Origin: JAJCYL01 sp965206015
Lineage (GTDB): Bacteria > Bacteroidota > Bacteroidia > Cytophagales > Cyclobacteriaceae
Direction of reading: 5' to 3'
Length of the DNA stretch: 64,000 bases
Assembly: GCA_965206015.1 (NCBI GenBank)
Contig: CBDBIW010000010.1
Coordinates: 335,102 to 399,101, forward strand
The position numbers were made by a program, and so were the translations under genes. Below, in pieces: positions 45,182 through 53,515 of the stretch. The notes under the pieces were generated by a model. That model saw only the letters and a program-made list of their open reading frames with translations, made no database searches and was not told where the DNA came from. The first letter of the stretch is position 1. Each line of letters begins with the position of its first letter.

Positions 45182-45991
45182 TTATCCCCGAATTAGTGTG
45201 ACTGAAGAATCGTTACGGTCGAGCTTCACATAGCCCGCTATGGTTTCATATTTCCGGTTCACCCGGTGGTTTTCGGTGAGGCTGACCCCTGCCGCACCGG
45301 CGTACGCACTGGTAATCTCTACATCGATGATACCGGGAATGGCCTGGAGGGCATCGGTGGCTTTGCTCAAATACAATACGGTGTTAAATTCGATGCTTTG
45401 GTGAAAGCGGTCCAGGGTCTGGTATACCGTCCGCCTGACATGTCCGGTAAGCACAGCAGGGTCTGCCTCCACCACAATGTTGTAGCTGATCTTATCAGGG
45501 AGATCGCTTTGCACAGTGATCAGGGTCCCTGCGATCTTTATCCTGCCTATGTAGTCCCTGAACCCGTCTTGCTCGGCTTCGGTAAGCACAGGAGAATCAC
45601 CGCCGGTATCCTTAGCCACTTTGAAGGTAAGTGAGCCATCGGCCGGTGACTCTGTGACGCTCACCTGCTGAACGATCCGGGCGGCGGGATTGGGGGTCAG
45701 ATATGCCGGGCGGTTGTTGATGACCAGCAGTTGGTCGCCATGCTGATAGTCAAAGGCTTTTTGTCGATACCACCCGATGCCGCCGGGTTCGTCTTTGTTG
45801 ACCATTTGCCTAACCTCTGCGTTGAGTTGGTCTACGGCATGTTCTGCCTGGGCAATACCCAGAGCCATCACTTGTTTGGCGTAGTTCCACACTTGCACCA
45901 CGCTGTGGTTGGCTTCCAGTTCCGAAAGCCCGGGATATTCCTTTGCCTTCTGGTTCATTACTTTCAGGATCTCTTCTATTGTTCTTGCCAT
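45182..45991 (-). CDS. Baseplate J/gp47-like protein
   Basis: 269 residues. The pattern TIEEILKVMNQKAKEYPGLS, DEPGGIGWYRQKAF, LTEAEQDGFRDYIGRIKIAG, VVEADPAVLTGHVRRTVYQT and ALQAIPGIIDVEI matches the J family, including the characteristic A-x-P-G-I/V stretch. It forms part of the baseplate wedge at the tail tip. Confidence 0.82.
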   Translation of the reverse strand: MARTIEEILKVMNQKAKEYPGLSELEANHSVVQVWNYAKQVMALGIAQAEHAVDQLNAEVRQMVNKDEPGGIGWYRQKAFDYQHGDQLLVINNRPAYLTPNPAARIVQQVSVTESPADGSLTFKVAKDTGGDSPVLTEAEQDGFRDYIGRIKIAGTLITVQSDLPDKISYNIVVEADPAVLTGHVRRTVYQTLDRFHQSIEFNTVLYLSKATDALQAIPGIIDVEITSAYAGAAGVSLTENHRVNRKYETIAGYVKLDRNDSSVTLIRG

Positions 45992-46004
45992 ATTGTTTTA
46001 ACTT

Positions 46005-46286
46005 TTAATTTTCTGTCTGCGGCAGGATAAATTCCTTGTTGATCCGCCAAAAGCCTATGCCACTGGCTCTGCTTCCTGTTACGGTGGCTATGTTTTTGGG
46101 CAAAATATGGGAAAGACGAACATTCAGCGGTTCGCCTGTTTCCAACTCTTGTCCGTGGTAAACATTAGCGGTGATGCCGTTCAGTTTATTCCTTCTGACC
46201 AGGTCAAAGACCCCTTCCGCGCTGCCATAGTAGCAGACGGCAATGTCCATCAAACTCTGTCCTTTCCTGACTTTAATTTTTTCCAT
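46005..46286 (-). CDS. LysM-domain tail protein (gpX-like)
   Basis: 93 residues. KVRKGQSLMDIAVCYYGSAE then GVFDLVRRNKLNGIT and VYHGQELETG is a single LysM motif, as in tail protein X of P2/Mu-like phages. It probably binds the tail tip or peptidoglycan. Lies between the baseplate J and gp25-like genes. Confidence 0.85.
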   Translation of the reverse strand: MEKIKVRKGQSLMDIAVCYYGSAEGVFDLVRRNKLNGITANVYHGQELETGEPLNVRLSHILPKNIATVTGSRASGIGFWRINKEFILPQTEN

Positions 46287-46299
46287 CCCTTCCCGGTCC

Positions 46300-46563
46300 T
46301 CAATTTCTTTCCACGCGGGTCACATAAATATCCCCTGCGGTCCTCGCCTGCACGAGCCGTTTATTATCTTTTTTCAATTCCGCGGCCACAATGCTGAAAA
46401 GCTCCTGGTCGGCTATCTTCCCGTCCACAAAACCGGCTATCCCCACGCCTATGTCCGGAAAGAATTTGAAATCCCCTTTCCGGGCGGTCAAAATATCCCG
46501 GACCTCGTTTTCCAGCCCGTCTCCAATGGCCGGTTTTCCGTTTTTCATCAAAAAATCATTCAT
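46300..46563 (-). CDS. Baseplate wedge protein, gp25/W-like
   Basis: 87 residues. NEVRDILTARKGDFKFFPDI then GVGIAGFVDG is the pattern of gp25/W proteins (D-I-x-T-R-x-G-x...P-x-x-G). Its size is at the short end. It overlaps the gene upstream by 4 bases. Family assignment is by motif and position. Confidence 0.65.
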   Translation of the reverse strand: MNDFLMKNGKPAIGDGLENEVRDILTARKGDFKFFPDIGVGIAGFVDGKIADQELFSIVAAELKKDNKRLVQARTAGDIYVTRVERN

Positions 46564-47198
46564 TGGTCCGCGTCGTCACTAAATCCCCTGATGACTACTT
46601 CCTGATTCAATTCCCCCGCAGTGAAAGGCAGCTCCACATCGTACACCACCAGGTGTGTAATATCAAGCGCATTCAGTTGCTCATTTCCGCTGACCTGCCA
46701 GTACACCTTCCGGCAGAGTTCAAGAAGCTCCTGAATCGTGTCCCGGGGATAGGAAGGCACCAGCGTATTAACCGGCTGTACCGGCTTTTCCCTTTTTTTG
46801 AACCTCCCCGGAGCTCCTGCCGCTTGTGCAGGCAGGATGCCTGTGCCCAACTCGCCCAGACGCTTCGCTTCTCCTTCCAGACGCTGGTTCACCGCATCTT
46901 TCAGACTATTGCCCGGAGCGATTCCCTGCGTCGGGGTTTGCTCCGGGATCTGCTGCCTTAATTCCTCCAGGTAGCCTGCTTCACCAATGAAATTTGCCCG
47001 GATCGTCACATCGAAGTCATCGACCATCCATCGTTCTTTGATGGAGCCTTTGAGTCCTTTCTGCGGGTACTTGCGAATGATGCGGTTGCGCCGCCTTACC
47101 CACACACGGGGTTCGACAGGAAAAGTGAAGGGTTCACCACCTGCTACTGCTGTGATCTTCAGCTTGAATATATCGCCGCCGGGAGGTACTTCTATCAT
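46560..47198 (-). CDS. Tail-region protein of unknown function, 212 aa
   Basis: Begins MIEVPPGGDIFKLKITAVAG. No known motif. A central proline- and alanine-rich linker (about residues 85-140) separates two folded parts; the C-terminal part has NALDITHLVVYDVELPFTAG. Position between tape measure and gp25-like protein fits a tail hub or DNA-circulation-type protein of Bacteroidota phages. Overlaps its neighbours by 4 bases each side. Confidence 0.6.
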   Translation of the reverse strand: MIEVPPGGDIFKLKITAVAGGEPFTFPVEPRVWVRRRNRIIRKYPQKGLKGSIKERWMVDDFDVTIRANFIGEAGYLEELRQQIPEQTPTQGIAPGNSLKDAVNQRLEGEAKRLGELGTGILPAQAAGAPGRFKKREKPVQPVNTLVPSYPRDTIQELLELCRKVYWQVSGNEQLNALDITHLVVYDVELPFTAGELNQEVVIRGFSDDADQ

Positions 47199-49141
47199 GC
47201 TTCACCCATTCTTGATACGCCATTCAATACTTTTAACAGGGCTTTCATATGATCCTCGGCACTAGCTGCCAGTTTCTCTTCATATTCTTGTTCAAAGCCC
47301 TCAAAATGATTATTCATTTCACCCACGCCATTCAGGTTATTGATATGGAGGTTGATGATCCGCTGCGTCCTGCCTCCGGTGTTCACCTGGTCGGTCAACT
47401 CCCCTAGTGTTTTCCTGTCTGGATGATCTCCATTTGTGCCCTCCTTTTTTGTTGCTTTTTCAGTTGTGCCCTCCTTTTTTGTTGCTTTTTCAAACGCTGC
47501 CAGTGCCTTTTTGATCTTTTCAGCCTCCCTGTTGCCTGGATGACCGGAAAGATCGTGCACACCGGGTAAAAGGGCAGCTTTTTCACGATGAAGGGTCAGG
47601 GCATTCAGACGCGCTTTCAATATTTTTTCTTCCTGCGTGTCAGAGATTCCCGCGGCCAGGATAAGTGGGGTCAGTTCCTGATTGATCCCACTGAGTTGGT
47701 CCCGGGCTTTTTTGCGTTGTGCTTCAGCTTGTGCCAGGTTATCTGTCGGTTTGACATATACTCCTCTTCCTGCGTAGGTGCTGGTATATTGTTGTTCTGT
47801 ACCCTTTGCTATGTCAAAGATTCTGTCACCGGCCTGTCTGATCCTGCTTTCTATCTGTCTTTTTTGCTTAAATAATGCCTCTTTCTGCTCTATTTTGACC
47901 TCTGATCGTTTTTCATTCTCCAGGTATTTTTTCAGTTCCTCAAACGCTTTTAAAAAACCTTCACTATCCAGAGCCAGTTCGATGTCAAGCTTTTTACCCA
48001 GTACATCCTCCCCGAATTGGGCATTGAACTGCCCGATGAGCTTTTGCCGCTCCCGGATGGAAAGACCGGCTGTTTTCATTTGTTCCAGGTAGTGGTCAAT
48101 CGCATTGATGGCGTAAGTTTTTTGATTTGCTTCAGGGCCATTCATCATGGCAATGCCCAGGTCTAACACACCATCCACCACCGGTTTGAATAATAAGCCC
48201 AGTTCTGCCAGTTTAGCGGAGAAAGTGCCAGTAAGGGTACTCCATTTCCCGCCCATGCTCTCACTCTGCTTCTCCATCATCTGGTAAAACTTCCCGCCCC
48301 GGGAAGTGACCGAGCCAAACGCTTCGGCAACCTGTTCGTAGGAGATCTTGCCCTTGCTCATTTCCTCTCTGAGTTCGCCCATACTTTTGCCGGTCATCCC
48401 GGCCATCTCCTGCAAGGGGTTGAAACCGGCGTTAATGAACTGGAGCAGGTCCTGCCCCATGAGTTTGCCGGACGAGCGCACCTGTCCCATGACCAGTGCC
48501 AGCGAACTCAGCCGCCCGGCGTTCCCTCCCGAGACATCGCCCAGACGGGAGAGCGTCGGGAGGACGTCCTGACCGGCAAATCCGAAGTTGAGCAGGGTTC
48601 TGGTCGCATCGAGTAATGCGCTATTGGCAAAGGGCGTTTTGTTGGCCAGGCTGTTTACGCTGTCGACCAGGGCACTGCCCTGTTCTTCACTGCCGGTCAT
48701 GGTCTGGAAAGCGATGCGGTTTTGCTCTAATTCCACCCCTCCGGTGATGGCTTTTTTAGCCAGTGAAAAGCCGGCATACCCTAGTGCTGCGGGGCCGGCA
48801 AATCGCCCCACCAGGCCACCCGCCAGGCCGCCGCCGGGCATGCCTTTGTTGCGCAGACCTGTACTTCGGAGTTTGTCAACCTTTCGTTCGGTCTCTGTGA
48901 TCACCTTGTTGAGTCGCTCAATTTTTTTAGTATCAAAAGCCCTGTTTTTCCGTTTGCGAAGCCGTTCCAGAACATTGTTTAGCCCGTCAATAGTGGTTTT
49001 GGTACCGCCCAGTTTTTTTTGAAACCGGCGCACGTCCTCACCCGCCGCATCGCTCATGGCTTTTGTGCTACGGCTTATTTTACTGAGTTCTTTGTCAATC
49101 CGGCTTTTTAATTCAAGCGTAAATGTGAGCGTTTCAGCCAT
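47195..49141 (-). CDS. Tail tape measure protein
   Basis: 648 residues. Coiled-coil N-terminus (TFTLELKSRIDKELSKISRS and following heptads), then the tape-measure block GGLAGGLVGRFAGPAALGYA, QTMTGSEEQGSALVDSVNSL, ANKTPFANSALLDATRTLLN, FINAGFNPLQEMAGMTGKSM typical of phage TMPs. A short lysine-rich duplication (ATKKEGT twice, DNA near 47440-47490) lies near the C-terminus. It sets tail length and is chaperoned by the genes just upstream. Confidence 0.9.
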   Translation of the reverse strand: MAETLTFTLELKSRIDKELSKISRSTKAMSDAAGEDVRRFQKKLGGTKTTIDGLNNVLERLRKRKNRAFDTKKIERLNKVITETERKVDKLRSTGLRNKGMPGGGLAGGLVGRFAGPAALGYAGFSLAKKAITGGVELEQNRIAFQTMTGSEEQGSALVDSVNSLANKTPFANSALLDATRTLLNFGFAGQDVLPTLSRLGDVSGGNAGRLSSLALVMGQVRSSGKLMGQDLLQFINAGFNPLQEMAGMTGKSMGELREEMSKGKISYEQVAEAFGSVTSRGGKFYQMMEKQSESMGGKWSTLTGTFSAKLAELGLLFKPVVDGVLDLGIAMMNGPEANQKTYAINAIDHYLEQMKTAGLSIRERQKLIGQFNAQFGEDVLGKKLDIELALDSEGFLKAFEELKKYLENEKRSEVKIEQKEALFKQKRQIESRIRQAGDRIFDIAKGTEQQYTSTYAGRGVYVKPTDNLAQAEAQRKKARDQLSGINQELTPLILAAGISDTQEEKILKARLNALTLHREKAALLPGVHDLSGHPGNREAEKIKKALAAFEKATKKEGTTEKATKKEGTNGDHPDRKTLGELTDQVNTGGRTQRIINLHINNLNGVGEMNNHFEGFEQEYEEKLAASAEDHMKALLKVLNGVSRMGEA

Positions 49142-49295
49142 GACTTTCCCTTTTTCTTATTGCTACAAGCTGGGCAAAGCTCAATGCCCATTCCTGGTCA
49201 GTGAGCTGGTCGGGGTTGACCCCAAGGTGGTAACGCAACTGCGTATCTACATAAAGCAACGGACTGGCCTTCGCCCTGCCGTCGGCTGTGTTCAC
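49134..49295 (-). CDS. Second tail-assembly chaperone frame, possibly by frameshift
   Basis: A 53-codon frame from GTG 49295 to TGA 49134: VNTADGRAKASPLLYVDTQL, then RYHLGVNPDQLTDQEWALSF. It lies in the -1 frame relative to the gene ending at 49301, and overlaps the tape-measure start. This matches the gpG/gpGT arrangement of long-tailed phages, where a minority of ribosomes slip -1. A run of four Gs (ctG GGG) just before the stop could serve as slip site, but no canonical X-XXY-YYZ heptamer is in phase. An independent GTG start is the alternative. Confidence 0.6.
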   Translation of the reverse strand: MNTADGRAKASPLLYVDTQLRYHLGVNPDQLTDQEWALSFAQLVAIRKRESHG

Positions 49296-49300
49296 CTTGT

Positions 49301-49645
49301 TTATATAAACCCCAGGCGTTTCTGGAGCCAGTAGTAGCTCATCAGGGCGGCTCTGAAAAAATAGCTGTCCTCTTTGAGTACCTCCTGGTCACCGGCCACC
49401 ATGCACGTCTCCAAAATCATTTCTCCGGGCGTGATGCGGTCTGTTTTGCCGTCGGCAGTGGTCTCGTGAAGCAGGGCTGCTTTCACCTCCCCGCGTACCG
49501 GCTGACGCAGCCATATTGTTTTGTCTGCTTTCCCTTTGAGAGGAATGACCATCTTTTCAAGCTTCCCCCATTGCTCTTCGAGTGCCTTTTCGTGGATTTT
49601 TTCCACCGGCTTGAAAGCCCCGTTCTCTTTTATTAATAAGAGCAT
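49301..49645 (-). CDS. First tail-assembly chaperone, N-terminus cut by IS630
   Basis: About 114 residues: FKPVEKIHEKALEEQWGKLE then MVIPLKGKADKTIWLRQPV. Located between tail tube and tape measure, the chaperone position. Its first residues (MLLLI) are encoded by the IS630 end. Joining 49630 to 50709 across a single TA gives ATG 50727 with MNFLGSIKENGAFKPVE in frame, so the insertion replaced the native first six codons. It may still be translated from the IS-borne ATG, but the native promoter side is lost. Confidence 0.72.
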   Translation of the reverse strand: MLLLIKENGAFKPVEKIHEKALEEQWGKLEKMVIPLKGKADKTIWLRQPVRGEVKAALLHETTADGKTDRITPGEMILETCMVAGDQEVLKEDSYFFRAALMSYYWLQKRLGFI

Positions 49646-50706
49646 TATTTAGTTCTTATTATTTTTATTTATTGTATCTTTACTATATGAAAACAAAGGT
49701 AAAGAAGCGCAAAAACAAACAAGCACAAGAGGAGACACGGTTTAGAGTAGCAGAATATTTGCGAAAGAAGTTAGGGACACAAAAGCAAGCCAGTATTGTT
49801 TTTGGAATAACAGAGCGAGGGGTGAACAAGATTTGGGCTATCTATAAGCAAGGAGGAAAAAGAGCTTTAAGGAGTAAAAAACGAGGAGTTCAAGGAGGTA
49901 ATAAGTTAAAGAAAGACCAAGCTTATCAAGTGCGTCAGTTAATCAAGGACAAATTACCAGATCAGTTGAAGCTCCCTTTTGGTTTATGGACCCGAGAAGC
50001 AGTACAACAACTCATTGCTATAAAGTATGGCGTAGAATTATCCCGTTGGCAAGTGGGTCGTTATTTAAAGAAATGGGGATATACACCTCAGAAGCCTATA
50101 AAAAAAGCTTTTGAACAAAAACCTGAAAAGGTTCAAAAGTGGCTAAGGGAAGAATATCCATCTATAAAAAGGCGAGCTGTCCCAGAGAAGGCTGTTATTT
50201 ACTTTGGAGATGAAACAGGCTGTAGAAGTACCCATCAAGCAGGGAGGAGTTATGCACCAAAAGGAAAAACACCGATGATTATGGCAACAGGAAAACGCTT
50301 TACAGTCAATATGATTTCTGCTATTAGCAATAGAGGTCATTTACAATTCATGTTGATGGATGCAGGATTTAATAGCGAAGTGTTTCAAACCTTTTTAGAG
50401 CAAATGATAAAATACAGTAAACAAAAAGTGTTCTTTATCACAGACAATCATCCCGCCCATAAAGCTAAAAAGCCAAACCAATGGCTGGAAGACAATAAAA
50501 AAAAGATTGAGGTATTGTTCATCCCTGCTTATTCACCTGAACTGAACCCACAAGAATACCTAAACCAAGATTTGAAAACAAATATCATAGGAAAGAAAAG
50601 GGCTATAAACAAAGAACAGCTCAAAAAAAACATCAATAATTTTATGAGCAAAAGAAAAAAGGATAAACCTCAAGTGAAAAAATATTTTCATCATAGGCAC
50701 GCTCAG
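49633..50706 (+). mobile_element. IS630-family insertion sequence, copy 2 (1074 bp)
   Basis: Same 1074-bp unit as copy 1, flanked by TA at 49631-49632 and 50707-50708. Inserted into the chaperone gene of the prophage, opposite to its transcription. It differs from copy 1 by a handful of substitutions and has no indels by length, so both copies are recent. Confidence 0.9.
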
Positions 50707-50718
50707 TATGCTGCCTAG
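49687..50718 (+). CDS. IS630-family transposase, copy 2
   Basis: About 343 residues from ATG 49687, with the same domain order as copy 1: helix-turn-helix (KQASIVFGITERGVNKIW), winged helix, and DDE residues in YFGDETGCRS, FITDNHPAHKAKKP and YSPELNPQEYLNQDL. Its stop (TAG 50716) lies outside the element, adding two prophage-encoded alanines after HAQY. Appears intact. Confidence 0.93.
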   Translation: MKTKVKKRKNKQAQEETRFRVAEYLRKKLGTQKQASIVFGITERGVNKIWAIYKQGGKRALRSKKRGVQGGNKLKKDQAYQVRQLIKDKLPDQLKLPFGLWTREAVQQLIAIKYGVELSRWQVGRYLKKWGYTPQKPIKKAFEQKPEKVQKWLREEYPSIKRRAVPEKAVIYFGDETGCRSTHQAGRSYAPKGKTPMIMATGKRFTVNMISAISNRGHLQFMLMDAGFNSEVFQTFLEQMIKYSKQKVFFITDNHPAHKAKKPNQWLEDNKKKIEVLFIPAYSPELNPQEYLNQDLKTNIIGKKRAINKEQLKKNINNFMSKRKKDKPQVKKYFHHRHAQYAA

Positions 50719-50790
50719 AAAATTCATACGAACTAATTAACCTAACGATTAATAATACCAATGCCATTATTACAATCTTTTATTTTAATA

Positions 50791-51222
50791 TTAAAGTCTT
50801 TTAATGTCCAGGAACATGATCGGGATTTCGATCACCATTTTCGTATCGCCTTGATTAAAGCGTTGTTCTATCTCCCCGTAACGGACCCCCTGCAGGACGT
50901 CGGTTCTCAATTTCGGGGTCTCGCCCAGAATGTGATTATCCGTCTTGTAGACCACTACGATACTGGTACCCCGCAGCAGTTGCAATTCACGGTCGGCCCG
51001 CAGCGATTCGAGTTTTGCCAGATCTCCCTGCAAGAGGCCAATACTGCCCTCGAATGAAAAGTTGCCTTCCTGTATGGCTCTGGGTTTGCTGCCCTTCCCG
51101 TAGATAAATTCCTTCTCCAAAGAGGTCTTGTAAGCCACATGCTGCAAGGAGGTAATGTCAATGCCGGAAGCATTGACCGTAATGTGGCTGTATTGATATT
51201 CCCTGCTGTCTGTCTGTGCCAT
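50791..51222 (-). CDS. Phage tail tube protein
   Basis: 143 residues, beta-rich (NFSFEGSIGLLQGDLAKLES, RGTSIVVVYKTDN, TKMVIEIPIMFLDIKRL). EFIYGKGSKPRAIQEGNFSF is typical of Bacteroidota tail tubes. It starts 2 bases after the sheath gene ends, as in contractile tails where sheath precedes tube. Confidence 0.8.
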   Translation of the reverse strand: MAQTDSREYQYSHITVNASGIDITSLQHVAYKTSLEKEFIYGKGSKPRAIQEGNFSFEGSIGLLQGDLAKLESLRADRELQLLRGTSIVVVYKTDNHILGETPKLRTDVLQGVRYGEIEQRFNQGDTKMVIEIPIMFLDIKRL

Positions 51223-51224
51223 GC

Positions 51225-52364
51225 CTATAAATAAATCAGGTAGTTAATAGAATTGGAATAGCCCACCGGAGTGATGCGCAACTCCACGCCCAACTGTTCG
51301 GTTTGCAGTATATTGCTGCCTCTGACCTGAGCTTCCACCGAGGAGATCTCTGTGTTCCCGAGCATTTGCACCGCCAGTGCCTGCTCAATATCTGCCTCTA
51401 TCCTGCGGGCAACGTCCTCCCGGATAGTGCCGTCTGCATTCAGGGGTACTTTTTCGTCCACCTCGCGAATGCCCGTGCGGTACGCAATGCGCTTGATCTT
51501 GTCGATGACCCGCACACGGGAAAGCCGGTTCACAAAACTGCCTGACAGGGTAAAGTCATTGGCAAAGTACACGCCGGCTTCTCCCGGAAAATGGCGGTAC
51601 GTAATATAATGCCTGTCATGGATCACGCCCAGAGAAGTGAGCATGTCCTCCAGTTTGCTTTTACTGGTCAGATAGCCTGTACTCACCGGTACCGCTCCGT
51701 TGCGCTTTCTCGATAGCCGGGTCTCTACGCTCAGGGTGCTCAACAGCCCTCCCAGAAAGCCGACAGACGCATTACCGGTGTTGTCGTTCGCCGCTATGGA
51801 TATGGCCACATTTTCATAAGAAGACGACTGGTATTCGGTCAGGTCAGCGGCCGTGCCGCTAAAACTTTGTCCATCCAGCACCACACCCAGGTGAATATTT
51901 TTATACCCACCGGCTAACTGCTGTGCTTTCGGTACTGCCGTATGCACTTGCGGATCCAGTCCTCCGGAACGGGTCACCGGGCCGCTGCCCGTTTGCTTGC
52001 AAACCAGCAACACCCGGATGGCTTCGTTGCTGTCGTCAATCAATCGCCTGCCATGTGTCAGGCTTGCGTCAACCAGTTGCGGCATCGTGACGGTTGCCGT
52101 CACACACCGCAACCATAGCCGGTTGCTGGTGTTGGCAAAGTAGTCTGATACCTGCCCATATAAAAAAGCATTGTTTTCTGGGGTGACCCCCAGGTTTTTC
52201 AAATCTTCCAGATCCGGCAACAAGTAACTCTTGTTGAGGGAAAAATTTCCGCTTCCTGTCACGTTGGTGGCGGTGCAAAGCATGCCAAAAGTGCCATCGG
52301 CCAGTCTGGGCAATGATTGCCGTCCATCGGTATTGATCTCTATATTTACGCCCGGTAATGCCAT
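51225..52364 (-). CDS. Contractile tail sheath protein (DUF2586-like)
   Basis: 379 residues. MALPGVNIEINTDGRQSLP is the sheath start; VAISIAANDNTGNASVGFLG, ITYRHFPGEAGVYFANDFTL, and YRTGIREVDEKVPLNADGTI match sheath domains of the DUF2586 type. Contracts to drive the tube into the cell; its presence shows a myovirus tail. Confidence 0.85.
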   Translation of the reverse strand: MALPGVNIEINTDGRQSLPRLADGTFGMLCTATNVTGSGNFSLNKSYLLPDLEDLKNLGVTPENNAFLYGQVSDYFANTSNRLWLRCVTATVTMPQLVDASLTHGRRLIDDSNEAIRVLLVCKQTGSGPVTRSGGLDPQVHTAVPKAQQLAGGYKNIHLGVVLDGQSFSGTAADLTEYQSSSYENVAISIAANDNTGNASVGFLGGLLSTLSVETRLSRKRNGAVPVSTGYLTSKSKLEDMLTSLGVIHDRHYITYRHFPGEAGVYFANDFTLSGSFVNRLSRVRVIDKIKRIAYRTGIREVDEKVPLNADGTIREDVARRIEADIEQALAVQMLGNTEISSVEAQVRGSNILQTEQLGVELRITPVGYSNSINYLIYL

Positions 52365-52368
52365 TATT

Positions 52369-52758
52369 TTATTTGATTTTTAATTTTTCATTGTGCTGCG
52401 CACTTCCAAAAAAGAAGTCGGTGATCGTACTCACTTTGGCACTCATCGCACCGAAGGTGGTGCTTATCATGGTGATTTGAAAGTCGGTCAGGTCCATCCC
52501 TTCGCCATGAAAAGCCCAGTAGAGCATAAACCCGGTTAGTACCACATAAGCGGTCAAAAACACCAGTGCAAACACTTTTTGCACGTTGCTGTCCTGACCG
52601 TACAGATTGCGGGCATTTTCCCGCCCGGTGGATTCCATTTGATAGATCTCTTTGAAAAACTCCCGCTTTTCTTCTTTGGTCTCCACAAAGCGGTCGACCA
52701 CGTCTGCCACCTCCCTGAACGGGCTTACCCCACCAAATATTTTTGCTAAAAAGTTCAT
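52369..52758 (-). CDS. Holin-like protein
   Basis: 129 residues. A charged N-terminal helix (FVETKEEKREFFKEI) precedes two to three hydrophobic helices (FALVFLTAYVVLTGFMLYWA and ISTTFGAMSAKVSTITDFFF), resembling the 3-TM phage holin pattern with GQDS before the first helix. It is next to the amidase. It would form membrane lesions for lysis. Confidence 0.75.
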   Translation of the reverse strand: MNFLAKIFGGVSPFREVADVVDRFVETKEEKREFFKEIYQMESTGRENARNLYGQDSNVQKVFALVFLTAYVVLTGFMLYWAFHGEGMDLTDFQITMISTTFGAMSAKVSTITDFFFGSAQHNEKLKIK

Positions 52759-53222
52759 GACCGGAAAATGTTTTTTTCAGGGATAAAAATCTCCTCACAC
52801 CAGTCTTCCACCTTAAAAGACGGACAGGCCTTGCTGGAAAAATGATAATGCCCGGCCACCTGTATGCCGGGGTGTCGCCGCACCATATAGCGAACATAGT
52901 CTGCCAGAGCGGTTTTTTGCTCCGGTGTGCGGGTGTCTTCCGGTTTCATGGCCCGGTCGCATCCGCCCGCGTAAACCACATGACGGCTCACGCCGTTTAT
53001 TCCTCTGGCACCGTTGCTGATCTCCCAAACGTCTATCTGGCCATCGCTGTTGAAGGGAACCAGGTTGATTAGCCTGCCGTGCAGGTCAATCAGATCCGAA
53101 TAGCCCACGCGTGACCAGCCCCGCCCCCCGAGATGCCAGCGTTCAATATCGGCTGCCGTCACCTCCCGGCCTTCCGGCGTCGCCGTGCAATGAATCACCA
53201 GATATTTCAAAGGTTTTCCCAT
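52755..53222 (-). CDS. N-acetylmuramoyl-L-alanine amidase (endolysin)
   Basis: 155 residues, amidase_2/PGRP fold. Zinc ligands are expected at His11 (LVIHCTATPEGR), a second His in SRHVVYAGG, and GHYHFSSKACPSF near the C-terminus carrying the third ligand region. WHLGGRGWSRVGYSDLI is a classic motif. It cuts the peptidoglycan amide bond at lysis. It overlaps the holin gene by 4 bases. Confidence 0.92.
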   Translation of the reverse strand: MGKPLKYLVIHCTATPEGREVTAADIERWHLGGRGWSRVGYSDLIDLHGRLINLVPFNSDGQIDVWEISNGARGINGVSRHVVYAGGCDRAMKPEDTRTPEQKTALADYVRYMVRRHPGIQVAGHYHFSSKACPSFKVEDWCEEIFIPEKNIFRS

Positions 53223-53253
53223 ATCATTCCCCGAAGGGGTTTTTAACTTGTTT

Positions 53254-53478
53254 TTAACTCAATAACCTGATCATGATACCTATCACTGCTCCCGAGATGC
53301 CGCCGTAGATAGCTGCTTTCGTTTCCAGTACCGCCAGTCTGACTTTGAATTTGACAAAGTCATGTCCATACTCGTCCAACTCCTTGCGAATGATACTCAC
53401 CTGATCCACCAAACGGACCAGCAGCTCCTTTTGTGATAGCTGGTTCAAATCAATCTTGTCGTTTTCCCTGTCAATCAA
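53254..53478 (-). CDS. Small lysis-associated membrane protein
   Basis: 74 residues: a coiled-coil-like N-terminal part (ELLVRLVDQVSIIRKELDEY and GHDFVKFKVRLAVLETK) and one C-terminal hydrophobic helix (AAIYGGISGAVIGIMIRLLS). This resembles XhlA/spanin-like small proteins. Together with amidase and holin it makes a lysis cassette; the exact role is inferred. Confidence 0.65.
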   Translation of the reverse strand: MIDRENDKIDLNQLSQKELLVRLVDQVSIIRKELDEYGHDFVKFKVRLAVLETKAAIYGGISGAVIGIMIRLLS

Positions 53479-53515
53479 CTTTCAACTTTTTTTAATGTTC
53501 AACTTTCAACCGGGA

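Noticed and set aside
47404..47586. Lys/Gln-rich minus-strand frame inside the tape-measure gene
   Set aside because: Alternative frame of the duplicated lysine-rich segment of the tape-measure protein.
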